Positions 1 to 7,616 of a DNA stretch of 64,000 bases are shown here, one piece after another. Source of the DNA: Streptosporangium brasiliense (GTDB lineage Bacteria; Actinomycetota; Actinomycetes; Streptosporangiales; Streptosporangiaceae). The stretch is taken from contig NZ_JAUSRB010000002.1 of NCBI RefSeq assembly GCF_030811595.1, forward strand, positions 2,852,001-2,916,000, given 5' to 3'. Numbering within the stretch: the first letter of the stretch is position 1; each line of letters begins with the position of its first letter. Both the position numbers and the translations under genes were made by a program. The notes under the pieces were generated by a model that saw nothing but the letters and a program-made list of their open reading frames with translations, ran no database searches and was not told the origin of the DNA.

Positions 1-315
1 GCGGCCTGTTACGGCGCCGGGCGGGCGATGAGAGGCAAGCTGGCCGCCCTGGCCCCGGGGGCGGGCTGGATGGCGATCACGCTGATCTGGCTGGGCGGCA
101 GCCCGGAGGGCGACGTGGTCATCGCCAACGACCCGTCCGGCTACGTCTACCTCTACGGCGGCCTGATCGCGGTCCTGGCGGGCGTCCTGCTCTCCCCCTC
201 GGGCGGCGGGGCGTGGCTGCTCGCGCAGCGCCCGTACGGTCCCCAGCCGTCCCCGGCCGGGTCCGGACCGGCTCCGGCGCGGAGCGACGACCCCTACCAC
301 GGCCCGGCCCGATAG
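1..315 (+). CDS. DUF6113-like membrane protein, 5' end outside window
   Basis: The frame is open from base 1. An ATG at 28 would give only 95 residues, but the frame continues upstream and the visible part starts inside the family, so I treat it as 5' truncated. Two hydrophobic stretches are visible, around WMAITLIWLGG and YLYGGLIAVLAGVLL, separated by a short loop with SPEGD and PSGY. A Pro/Ala-rich tail follows. The layout resembles DUF6113 proteins that in actinobacteria lie next to mshB and near fdxA/dapC. That link is from memory and function is unknown. Confidence 0.6.
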   Translation, partial: AACYGAGRAMRGKLAALAPGAGWMAITLIWLGGSPEGDVVIANDPSGYVYLYGGLIAVLAGVLLSPSGGGAWLLAQRPYGPQPSPAGSGPAPARSDDPYHGPAR

Positions 316-329
316 CGCACAATCCCGGT

Positions 330-755
330 ATGCGGCGGATGCACCGGATACGGCGGACGCTCAACTACGTGAACCTGTCCACACCGCTGGGGCTGCTGGT
401 GGCGCGCCTCGGCCGGGCCCGGGTGACGGCGGGACCCGGCGGGCTGCTCCTCGCCCACGGCTACCGCATCCCCTTCCCGGTCGCCGGGGCGTTCACCCTC
501 GGCAACGTGGTGCTGACCCGGCACGAGGAGGGTTACCTGGCCGGTGACCTGCTCAGGCACGAGGACCGGCACGCCTCCCAATACATGGCCTGCGTCGGTC
601 TGCCGATGCTCCCGCTGTACGTCGTCGCGGTGGTCGTCTCCATCCTGATCTGCGGGCACCAGGCCTCGTGGAACGTCTTCGAGCGGCTGGCGGACCTGGA
701 GGACGGGAACTATCCCCGCAGATCGCCCTGGTGGGTGCGGAAGGCAGCCTCCTGA
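330..755 (+). CDS. Small membrane-associated protein with an HExxH motif
   Basis: 141 residues. I start at the ATG at 330 because upstream codons of the longer frame are low-complexity Pro/Arg and overlap the previous gene. The protein has HEDRH at residues 77-81, which fits the HExxH zinc-protease signature. A hydrophobic segment (about 88-109) follows, and then WNVFERLADLEDG, whose acidic residues could supply a third ligand. A basic N-terminus (MRRMHRIRR) precedes it. No named family is recognised. A membrane-bound minimal metallopeptidase or a metal-binding scaffold are both possible. It is unlikely to be an antisense artefact because the opposite frame shows no domain. Confidence 0.6.
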   Translation: MRRMHRIRRTLNYVNLSTPLGLLVARLGRARVTAGPGGLLLAHGYRIPFPVAGAFTLGNVVLTRHEEGYLAGDLLRHEDRHASQYMACVGLPMLPLYVVAVVVSILICGHQASWNVFERLADLEDGNYPRRSPWWVRKAAS

Positions 756-907
756 GGCCCGCCGGCCGGGCCCGCGCGGACCTGCGGGCCCAGCGGTCCC
801 CATGCCCTGCGGCCCCCATGCCCTGCGGGCCCCGCGCGGACCCGCGGGGCCCGACGGCCGGCGGGCCCACGTGATCCGCGGGGTCGGGCCGCCGAAGCCC
901 CTCGCCG
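756..907. repeat. GC-rich direct repeats between convergent genes
   Basis: A 152-bp gap between the convergent HExxH protein and the penicillin acylase. It holds two near-identical copies of CCCCATGCCCTGCGG (about 799-829), flanked by two imperfect copies of CCCGCGCGGACC[CT]GCGGG. No gene is supported. The arms can also pair as hairpins, so this may act as a bidirectional terminator. Confidence 0.45.
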
Positions 908-3475
908 TCAGGGGACGAGGGTCAGGACATTCCTGGCCGCGTTCTTGACCGCTCCCTCGCTCGAGAGCATGGGGACGGTCCTCCCGTCGGCCCACAGCGG
1001 GGCCTGGTCCCAGTAGTTGTCGTGGAAGGCGTGGCCCGACGCGCCGGTCAGGTTGACCCACTGGGACCTGTCCAGGTCCGCCAGGTCGACGACCATCCGC
1101 ATGGACGGCAGCCAGCCCACCGTGTAGTCCTTCTGGACGTCCCAGCCGGCGGCGTTGACCGCGTCGTCGTTGCCGCCCACCGGGAACGGGCCCCGGTTGA
1201 ACAGCCACTCGATCGGGGCGATCCCGGAGGTGCCGAAGGTCTGGTTGACCAGCTCCAGCGAGTGCAGGTCGCCCCAGTGCCAGGACTTGGGGTCCGGGCC
1301 GAGGGTGGCGCTCAGCTCGTCGTAGGCCATCGCCATGGCCCGCCGCAGCATGTCGTCGCGGGTCTCGGCCGCCTCGGTCCGGGCGTCGTCCCAGAACGGG
1401 TCGCCGGGATCGTCGAGCATGACGCGGACCACCTCGAACCAGCGGTCGCCGCCGCCCGGCCAGGCGCTCTCCGGCAGGTCGTCGTTGAAGGTCTCGATGA
1501 GCAGGTGCCGCCAGACGGCGTTGAAGTACATCGCCGGGCTCGATCCCGCGCTCTGGGAGTAGTCCCACGAGCGCAGCAGCTCACGGGCGTCCCCGGAGGC
1601 GCCGGCCACCTTGAGGTCCATCAGCTTGGGCACCAGGAACTGGGCGAAGCCGTTGTGGGTGTCCTGCTGCACCTTGCCCATCGTCGCCACGTCCACCTTG
1701 CCCTTCCTGAGCTCGCTCTGAAGGCGGTCCAGGATGCGCTGGGAGCGGTAGCCGTACGCCCAGTCCTTGGTGAGCAGGTGCGGGTAGCGCTCGGGGTCGA
1801 CGACCGCGTTGTTGGCGGTCACGATGTAGCCCTCGGGCGGGTTGTAGACGCTGGGCAGCTCGTCGAAGGGGATGGTCGACTGCCAGGAGTATTCGCCGGT
1901 CCAGCCCGGCACCGGCCAGGTGCCGTCGCCCCGGGCCCGCACCGGGATCCGGCCCGGCGCCTGGTAGCCGATGTTGCCCCGGGTGTCGGCGTAGATCAGG
2001 TTCTGCGCGGGCACGTCGAACCGGCTCGCCGCCGCCCGGAACTGCTGCCAGTCCTGCGCCGAGTTGAGCGAGAAGATCGCGTCCGCGGTCCGGCCGGGCT
2101 CCAGGGCCGTCCACTTCAGCGCGACCGCGTCGGCCTGTTCCTGGAAGGCGGTCGCCGCGCCGGGCAAGGTCTCCTTCACGCTCTCCATGACGTCGGAGAG
2201 GATCGGGCCGTGCATGGTCTCGCGGACCTTGAGCCGGACCGGGTCGCCGCCGGCGACCTTGATCGTCTCGACCCTGGTGGTGAGCGGCTTCCAGGAGCCG
2301 GTGAACAGGTAGGAGTCGTCCTTGACCCGCTCCAGATAGAGGTCGGCGACATCGGGGCCCAGGTTGGTGAAACCCCAGGAGATCTTGTCGTTGTGCCCGA
2401 TGATCACGCCGGGCACGCCGGAGAAGGAGAATCCGGTGACGTCGAACGGGCAGGCGGCGCTCTTGGTGCGGCAGTGCAGCCCGACCTGGTACCAGACCGA
2501 GGGCATCCCGGCCGACAGGTGCGGGTCGTTGGACAGCAGCGGCTTGCCCGACGTGGTGTGCCTGCCGCCGATCACCCAGGAGTTGGAGCCGATGCCGTTG
2601 CCGCCCTTGGGGTCGCCCATCAGGCTCGGCACCGCGCGCATGGCCTCGGCCGCCCGGGTCAGCGCGCCGGTGTCCGGCCGCGTGGTGGTGTCCCGGCCCG
2701 CTCCGGTGTCCTGGCCGGGCTCGGTGTCCTGGTCGAAGCCGTCGCCGGTGACCGAGCCCTGGGTGACGATCGGCTGGTGGGTGTCGAAGGGGTAGCCGGG
2801 CCAGAGCTGCTCCACCCGCTCGCGGGGCAGCCTGCTGGCCGCCAGCGCCCGGCCGATCTCGTCGGACATGTTGGAGCGCAGGTCCCAGGCCATGGCCTTG
2901 AGCCAGGAGAGGGAGTCCACCGGGGTCCACGGTTCGGGCTGGTAGCCGAAGTTGGTGAGCTTGAGGACCGCGTACTCCAGGCTCCTGCCGGCGAAGCCCG
3001 GGTTCCGGTCCATCCAGGAGTTCACGCCCTTGGCGTAGGCGTCGAGGTAGTGCCGGGTCTGCTCGGTCAGCATCGGCAGCTCGGCCTCGGCCACCCTGCG
3101 CCAGCCCATGGTCCGGATGACCTTGTCCTCGACGAGTGTCGCCGAGCCGAACATCTCCGACAGCCGCCCGGCCGTCACGTGCCGGCGGAAGTCCATCTCG
3201 AAGAACCGGTCCTGCGCGTGCACGTAGCCCTGGGCGAGGAACAGGTCGTCGGGGGAGTCGGCATAGATATGCGGAATACCCGTTTTATCCCGGTATACGG
3301 TGACTTTTTTGGCTAGGCCGTCCACCTTGAGCTCCCCCGCGAGCTGCGGGAAGGACGCGCGCACGGTCCACACGCCCGCTCCGGCGAGGACCACACCGAG
3401 CACCACGAGGACGGTCAGCGCCCGCGCGGACCACTTGAGTGGCCGGGGCATCCAGGCATACGGCCGGAACCTCAC
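908..3475 (-). CDS. Penicillin acylase family N-terminal-nucleophile hydrolase
   Basis: 855 residues, normal for the family. These enzymes hydrolyse amide bonds of acylated substrates (penicillins, acyl-homoserine lactones, other N-acyl amines). The N-terminal hydrophobic segment (about 18-40) makes it exported or membrane-anchored. The alpha-chain region carries the family block GIPHIYADSPDDLFLAQGY near 66-84. The predicted autocatalytic cleavage point is GIG|SNSW, so Ser297 becomes the N-terminal nucleophile of the beta chain. A polar Asp/Thr/Gly-rich linker lies just before it (about 240-275). The GTG start is preceded by a strong TAGGAGG ribosome site. Substrate cannot be told from sequence; quorum quenching or antibiotic-side-chain hydrolysis are family possibilities. 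Confidence 0.92.
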   Translation of the reverse strand: MRFRPYAWMPRPLKWSARALTVLVVLGVVLAGAGVWTVRASFPQLAGELKVDGLAKKVTVYRDKTGIPHIYADSPDDLFLAQGYVHAQDRFFEMDFRRHVTAGRLSEMFGSATLVEDKVIRTMGWRRVAEAELPMLTEQTRHYLDAYAKGVNSWMDRNPGFAGRSLEYAVLKLTNFGYQPEPWTPVDSLSWLKAMAWDLRSNMSDEIGRALAASRLPRERVEQLWPGYPFDTHQPIVTQGSVTGDGFDQDTEPGQDTGAGRDTTTRPDTGALTRAAEAMRAVPSLMGDPKGGNGIGSNSWVIGGRHTTSGKPLLSNDPHLSAGMPSVWYQVGLHCRTKSAACPFDVTGFSFSGVPGVIIGHNDKISWGFTNLGPDVADLYLERVKDDSYLFTGSWKPLTTRVETIKVAGGDPVRLKVRETMHGPILSDVMESVKETLPGAATAFQEQADAVALKWTALEPGRTADAIFSLNSAQDWQQFRAAASRFDVPAQNLIYADTRGNIGYQAPGRIPVRARGDGTWPVPGWTGEYSWQSTIPFDELPSVYNPPEGYIVTANNAVVDPERYPHLLTKDWAYGYRSQRILDRLQSELRKGKVDVATMGKVQQDTHNGFAQFLVPKLMDLKVAGASGDARELLRSWDYSQSAGSSPAMYFNAVWRHLLIETFNDDLPESAWPGGGDRWFEVVRVMLDDPGDPFWDDARTEAAETRDDMLRRAMAMAYDELSATLGPDPKSWHWGDLHSLELVNQTFGTSGIAPIEWLFNRGPFPVGGNDDAVNAAGWDVQKDYTVGWLPSMRMVVDLADLDRSQWVNLTGASGHAFHDNYWDQAPLWADGRTVPMLSSEGAVKNAARNVLTLVP

Positions 3476-3547
3476 AAAGACCTCCTATGCGGCGTGCTCG
3501 ATCAAGTTTGGCAGCACCGAGGAGGGGGAAACACCGCTTCCGACTTA

Positions 3548-3613
3548 CCGGCCGGGGATCTCCACGACCACCACGTGATGACCGGCCCGCCGGAGGGCGG
3601 GATCCCCGGCCGG
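3548..3613 (-). terminator. 13-bp inverted repeat ending the five-gene minus-strand run
   Basis: CCGGCCGGGGATC at 3548-3560 is matched by its perfect complement at 3601-3613, with a smaller CCCGCC/GGCGGG hairpin inside the loop. It lies just downstream of the GNAT stop on the minus strand and upstream of the penicillin acylase start. It fits a GC-rich terminator without a U-tract for the 11.8-3.6 kb operon. Confidence 0.5.
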
Positions 3614-3648
3614 GCACGCGGCCGGCCGGGACCGGCGGCGGCCCCGGG

Positions 3649-4125
3649 TCACAGCGCCGTCTCCAGGACCACCGAGCGCACCGCGAAGCCGTTGCGCTCG
3701 TAGAAGCGCACGGCCGCCTCGTTGCCGGCGTAGGACGTCACCCCGGCGTACTGCGCCCCGCGGTGGCGGGCCCACGCCCTGAACTGCTCCACCAGGCCGG
3801 CCCCGATCTTCTGGCCGCGGTAGGCGGGCCGCACGTAGACGCTGCCCAGCGTCGCCACCGTGACCGGACGCATCGGGGTGGGCCCGGAGACCGAGCCGGT
3901 TAGGTGGCCGACGGTCCGGCCGCCGTCGTCGGCGACCATCACCAGGCGCCCCGGGTCGGTCAGGGCCTCGGCGAACCAGGCCGGGCCCCGCTCGGCGGGC
4001 CAGTTGACGTTCAGGGTGGAGTCACGGGCCCCGGCGTCCTCGGCGAAGAGCGCGGAACTGCAGGCCACCACTCCCTCCAGGTCGGCAACCGTGGCAGGCC
4101 GTACGACAACGCCAGTCTCACTCAT
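3649..4125 (-). CDS. GNAT family N-acetyltransferase
   Basis: 158 residues from the ATG at 4125 (MSETGVVVRPATVADLEGV); an ATG at 4155 would add ten residues. GNAT fold: acetyl-CoA loop region LGSVYVRPAYRGQKIGAGL, where R/Q-x-x-G-x-G/A is present, then the C-terminal block NEAAVRFYERNGF typical of the superfamily. Substrate is unknown. It is the last gene of the minus-strand run that starts at 11849. The 173-bp repeat-rich gap after cysS makes co-transcription less certain than for the other members. Confidence 0.85.
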   Translation of the reverse strand: MSETGVVVRPATVADLEGVVACSSALFAEDAGARDSTLNVNWPAERGPAWFAEALTDPGRLVMVADDGGRTVGHLTGSVSGPTPMRPVTVATLGSVYVRPAYRGQKIGAGLVEQFRAWARHRGAQYAGVTSYAGNEAAVRFYERNGFAVRSVVLETAL

Positions 4126-4228
4126 GACCGGGACGCTATCGGCCGCCACCGACATTAACCGCGATCCGCCCCCGTCCCGCCGGAAAGGTGCCCGCCGTGC
4201 CCGCCGCCCCCCGTCCCGCCTGACAGGT

Positions 4229-4292
4229 GCCCGCCGCCCGCCATGCCCGCCGCCCGCCATGCCCGCCGCCCGGCGTGCCCGCCGCCCGCCGT
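4229..4292. repeat. Four tandem copies of a 16-bp GC repeat
   Basis: Unit GCCCGCCGCCCGCCAT, copies at 4229-4244, 4245-4260, 4261-4276 and 4277-4292; the last two differ by one or two bases. A looser, longer repeat (CCCGTCCCGCC...GGTGCCCGCCG) precedes it from about 4181. The array lies between the cysS stop and the GNAT start on the minus strand. It is a replication-slippage product and not a CRISPR, since there are no unique spacers. Confidence 0.75.
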
Positions 4293-4298
4293 ACCCGG

Positions 4299-5678
4299 CT
4301 ACGACCAGGTCTGGCCCTGCGGGGTGTCGGCGACCCGCACGCCGAGGTCGGCCAGGTCGTCGCGGAGGCGGTCGGAGACGGCCCAGTCCCCGGCCTCGCG
4401 TGCCCGCAGGCGCCGCTCCAGCAGCTCGGCGGCGCCCGGCGGCAGGCTCCTGGACCTGCCGATGTCGGCCGACAGGTCCAGGCCGAGGATCTGGTCCAGG
4501 TGCAGGAACGCCTCGAACCGGGAGCCGGGGGCGATCGAGCCGTCGCGCTCCAGCTCGCGCAGCAGGCGCAGGGCCAGCGGGGTGTCGAGGTCGTCGTCGA
4601 AGGCGGCCTCGATCCGGGAGACGTGCCCGGCGGGCATCGGGCGGCTCGGCGACTCCGACCACTCGGCGACGTGCGAGCGCCAGCGCCGCAGGGTCCTGTC
4701 GGCGGCCCGGAGCGTGTCCCAGGTGAGGTTCATCTGCTGGCGGTAGCGGTGCTCCAGCAGCGCCAGCCGTACGGCCAGCGGGTCGAGGCCCGCCTCGACC
4801 ACGTCCTGGAGCAGGACCACGTTGCCGGTGGACTTGGCCATCTTGCGCCCGTCGAACAGCAGGTGCTCGCCGTGGACCCAGTGCTCGACCACCTCGCGCC
4901 CGGCGGCGGCGTCGGACTGGGCGCGCTCGTCCTCGTGGTGCGGGAAGCGCAGGTCGATCCCGCCGGTGTGCACGTCGACGCGCTCGCCGAGGAAGCGCAG
5001 CGACATGGCCGAGCACTCGATGTGCCAGCCGGGGAAGCCGCGGCCCCAGGGGGCCTGCCAGGTCATCTCGCGGTCGGCGGGCTTCCACAGGGCCCAGTCG
5101 GCGTGGAAGCGCTTGCGGGGGTCGACGCCCTCGACCCGGTGGCCGGGCCTGAGCCGGTCGAGCCGGTTGCCGGAGATCTCGCCGTAGGACGGGAAGGAGG
5201 TCGCGTCGTAGAAGACCGACCCGTCGGGTGTCGGGTAGGCGTGCCCCTTCTCGATCAGCTTGACGATCAACTCGATCATCAGGTCGATCGTCTCGGTGGC
5301 CCTGGGGGAGTGCTCGGGCGGCCGGATGTTCAGCGCGGCCGTGTCGGACAGGAAGGCCGCCTCGTGGAACCGTGCGATCTCCAGCCCGCTCCGGCCCTCG
5401 GCCCGCGCCTGGGCCAGGATCTTGTCCTCGCCGCCGGGATCGATCTCGGCGTCGTCCACCAGGTGCCCGACGTCGGTGATGTTGCGGCAGACGACCACCC
5501 GCACCCGCTGCCGTTCGCTGACCCGCCTGATCAGATCCGACAGCACGTACGACCGGAAGTTGCCCAGGTGGGCGTGGCGGTAGACGGTCGGCCCGCAGGT
5601 GTACATCCGCATCGACCGGGCCCCCTCGGGGAGGACCGGCTCGACCTGGCGGTGCCGCGTGTCATACAGCCGTAGCAT
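4299..5678 (-). CDS. cysS: Cysteine--tRNA ligase (probably a second copy)
   Basis: 459 residues, the usual CysRS length. It charges tRNA-Cys with cysteine using ATP. Visible signatures: MYTCGPTVY with Cys28 as first zinc ligand; HLGN in place of HIGH; GWHIECSAM and HHEDE supplying the other zinc ligands; KMAKSTGN as the KMSKS loop; and the C-terminal anticodon-binding region. The CGPTVY and zinc residues fit CysRS better than the related mycothiol ligase MshC. It follows protein B by 41 bp on the same strand, so it is probably co-transcribed with the helicase cluster. Actinobacteria normally carry their housekeeping cysS elsewhere (near ispF), so this may be a paralogue or resistance copy. 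I cannot check that here. Confidence 0.9.
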   Translation of the reverse strand: MLRLYDTRHRQVEPVLPEGARSMRMYTCGPTVYRHAHLGNFRSYVLSDLIRRVSERQRVRVVVCRNITDVGHLVDDAEIDPGGEDKILAQARAEGRSGLEIARFHEAAFLSDTAALNIRPPEHSPRATETIDLMIELIVKLIEKGHAYPTPDGSVFYDATSFPSYGEISGNRLDRLRPGHRVEGVDPRKRFHADWALWKPADREMTWQAPWGRGFPGWHIECSAMSLRFLGERVDVHTGGIDLRFPHHEDERAQSDAAAGREVVEHWVHGEHLLFDGRKMAKSTGNVVLLQDVVEAGLDPLAVRLALLEHRYRQQMNLTWDTLRAADRTLRRWRSHVAEWSESPSRPMPAGHVSRIEAAFDDDLDTPLALRLLRELERDGSIAPGSRFEAFLHLDQILGLDLSADIGRSRSLPPGAAELLERRLRAREAGDWAVSDRLRDDLADLGVRVADTPQGQTWS

Positions 5679-5719
5679 CCTTCGACCCTATTCTCCACCG
5701 GGGTCCTTGAGGAAGATTC

Positions 5720-7567
5720 TCAGGCGGGGCCCTCCAGGAAGGCGAGGATCTCCCGGTCGCCGCGGTCGCGCAGGCGGGCGATGACCTCCTCGCGGGTGCA
5801 GCCGTCGGCCAGGCCGATCCGGGCGCCGATCAGGCGGATGCCCTCGGCCTCGGAGGCGACCGGGGCGGTGTAGCCGATCAGGTAGAGGGCCCGGTTCAGG
5901 GCCGGCAGGCCCGGGGCCGCGGCGGGCAGGTAGCGGGTCAGGAGCTCGCCGCCGTCGGAGACCGTCAGGAAGACGTGATCCCCCTCGGAGGCGTTGGAGG
6001 CGACCAGGATCGGGCGGATGGAGCCCATGGTCGGCTGGTTGTGCCAGCTGATCACCACGTCGCCCGACGGGGTGGAGGCGGTGAGCTGGCCCCCGGGGGC
6101 CATGCCCAGGTGGGCCGCGAAGCCGGTCGGCAGCGGGGAGCCCGAGCCGCGCAGGTGCTCGGCGTTGACGTCCACCCGGTGCCACCAGCGCCCGTCGCGG
6201 CTGCGGAAGCAGCGGCGGGTCGCCGAGACGTCGCGGCGCGGCTGGTAGTCGGCCTGCTCGGCCCCGGCCACCCGGATCCACCCGCGCTGGGTGCGCTCGA
6301 AGCCGGGCCCGCCCGCGTAGGCGCGGACCGAGCTCTCGCTCACGTCGTAGCGCGAGGTCAGGTTCGTCACGATCGTGTTGACCGACGCCTCGCCGTTGGA
6401 CCGTTCGATCTCCCGGACGATCATCTCCCTGATGCCCAGGTACTGCTCGCCGCCCCAGCGCGACAGCCCGTACTTGTTGCGGTCGAGCCGGAGGAAGCGG
6501 TCGTCGGCGGTGAGCTGGTTGCGGATGCCGACGAGGCTGTAGTCCTCGCCGATGCGCTCCTGGATCTCCTCGGGCGTCAGCGCGCCGCCCGCCACCGCGA
6601 GCACGGCCTCGGCCTTGTCGTTGACGCTGCGCGGCCACGGCACCACATGGCCTTCGAGGACCCGGAGCTGGGGCACGGCGATGAGCCACCGCTCGGCCAC
6701 GTCCTCGCGGATGCCGAGCTGGCTGACCAGCGTGACGGCCTCGTCGAGAGGGCGCGGCCCGTCGGTGAACAGCTGCCGGGTCTTCTCCCGCAGCTCGTCG
6801 GCGCCGCCCGCCACCAGCCAGCCGTCCACCTGGTCGTAGCCGGTCAGCAGGGTCCGCACGAACCGCCAGGCCGGGATGCCCAGCGTGGCCATGTCGGTGC
6901 GGTGCCACGGCACCGCTGCGGCCAGGTCGTCGGCGGGCACCGCGGAGCCGAGCCGGCCCCGCAGCCAGGACACGTGGGCGACCAGCGGCGCGGCGTCGTC
7001 GCCGGCCAGCCAGGACTCGACGTGGTCGCGCAGGTCGCGCTCGATCTGCCGGATGCGCTCCCTGGTCACCGAGAACCGCTGGGCCAGGTCGTCGAGCGTG
7101 GCCCGCTGCGAGGCGTAGAGGCGGTCCCTGGCGATGGCGCGCTGGCGCTCGTCCAGGGCCGCGAAGACCTCGTCGATCAGCTCGGGCAGCGGCCGGTCCG
7201 GCCGGGAGGGGCGGACCTGGGCGACGCTCTCCTCGGTGACGGGTTCGAGCAGCCGTTCGAGCACGCCGGTGAACAGCTTGTGCACCACCTCCCGGCCGAG
7301 CCCCTCGGGGGTGCGGACGCTCTCGGCCGGGTCGGCGAACCTGAGCAGGGGCAGGACGTCGCCGAGTGTCAGATGTCCCCAGCAGGCCAGGGCGAGATCG
7401 GCCAGACGTCCGGCGACCTCTGAGGTCCCGATGGTGGAGCAGGCCCGGTCCAGCGGAAGTGCCTGCCACCACGCCTCGGGGAGACGGGGGTCGGTTGCGA
7501 TCGGCGCTACCTGGCCGGGAGAGGTCCAGCGCAGGGGTGGCGCGATGTCGCTCAGGCTGAGGTTCAT
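5720..7567 (-). CDS. Protein B: sigma-region-4-like DNA-binding protein with tandem winged-helix domains
   Basis: 615 residues. The N-terminal block (1-100, LSLSDIAPPLRW...EAWWQALPLDRA) is shared with protein A. Residues about 137-185 form a sigma-70 region 4-type helix-turn-helix; TLDDLAQRFSVTRERIRQIE is a near-canonical match. Residues about 315-370 and 375-432 look like two winged helices of HARE-HTH type (TPEEIQERIG...FLRLDRNKYGL, and SVNTIVTNLTSRYDVSESSV). Residues 448-615 form a C-terminal domain also shared with A (RRCFR..DGRWWHR, LP.GFAAHLGM, LIGYTAP). It has no sigma region 2, so it is not a complete sigma factor. Third gene of the A-helicase-B set, 49 bp after the helicase. Confidence 0.75.
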   Translation of the reverse strand: MNLSLSDIAPPLRWTSPGQVAPIATDPRLPEAWWQALPLDRACSTIGTSEVAGRLADLALACWGHLTLGDVLPLLRFADPAESVRTPEGLGREVVHKLFTGVLERLLEPVTEESVAQVRPSRPDRPLPELIDEVFAALDERQRAIARDRLYASQRATLDDLAQRFSVTRERIRQIERDLRDHVESWLAGDDAAPLVAHVSWLRGRLGSAVPADDLAAAVPWHRTDMATLGIPAWRFVRTLLTGYDQVDGWLVAGGADELREKTRQLFTDGPRPLDEAVTLVSQLGIREDVAERWLIAVPQLRVLEGHVVPWPRSVNDKAEAVLAVAGGALTPEEIQERIGEDYSLVGIRNQLTADDRFLRLDRNKYGLSRWGGEQYLGIREMIVREIERSNGEASVNTIVTNLTSRYDVSESSVRAYAGGPGFERTQRGWIRVAGAEQADYQPRRDVSATRRCFRSRDGRWWHRVDVNAEHLRGSGSPLPTGFAAHLGMAPGGQLTASTPSGDVVISWHNQPTMGSIRPILVASNASEGDHVFLTVSDGGELLTRYLPAAAPGLPALNRALYLIGYTAPVASEAEGIRLIGARIGLADGCTREEVIARLRDRGDREILAFLEGPA

Positions 7568-7616
7568 TGGGGTCCAACCGGCAAAGGGGAATATATCCGC
7601 AGTTCAGAGTATGTGA

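Noticed and set aside
1022..3316. A 764-codon plus-strand frame opposite the penicillin acylase
   Set aside because: Shadow frame; the minus strand has clear family motifs including the SNSW nucleophile.
4229..4292. Possible CRISPR-like array
   Set aside because: Units are contiguous 16-mers without spacers; a simple tandem repeat.
4299..5678. Mycothiol ligase MshC
   Set aside because: Length, CGPTVY motif, zinc residues and the C-terminal anticodon-binding part fit CysRS better.
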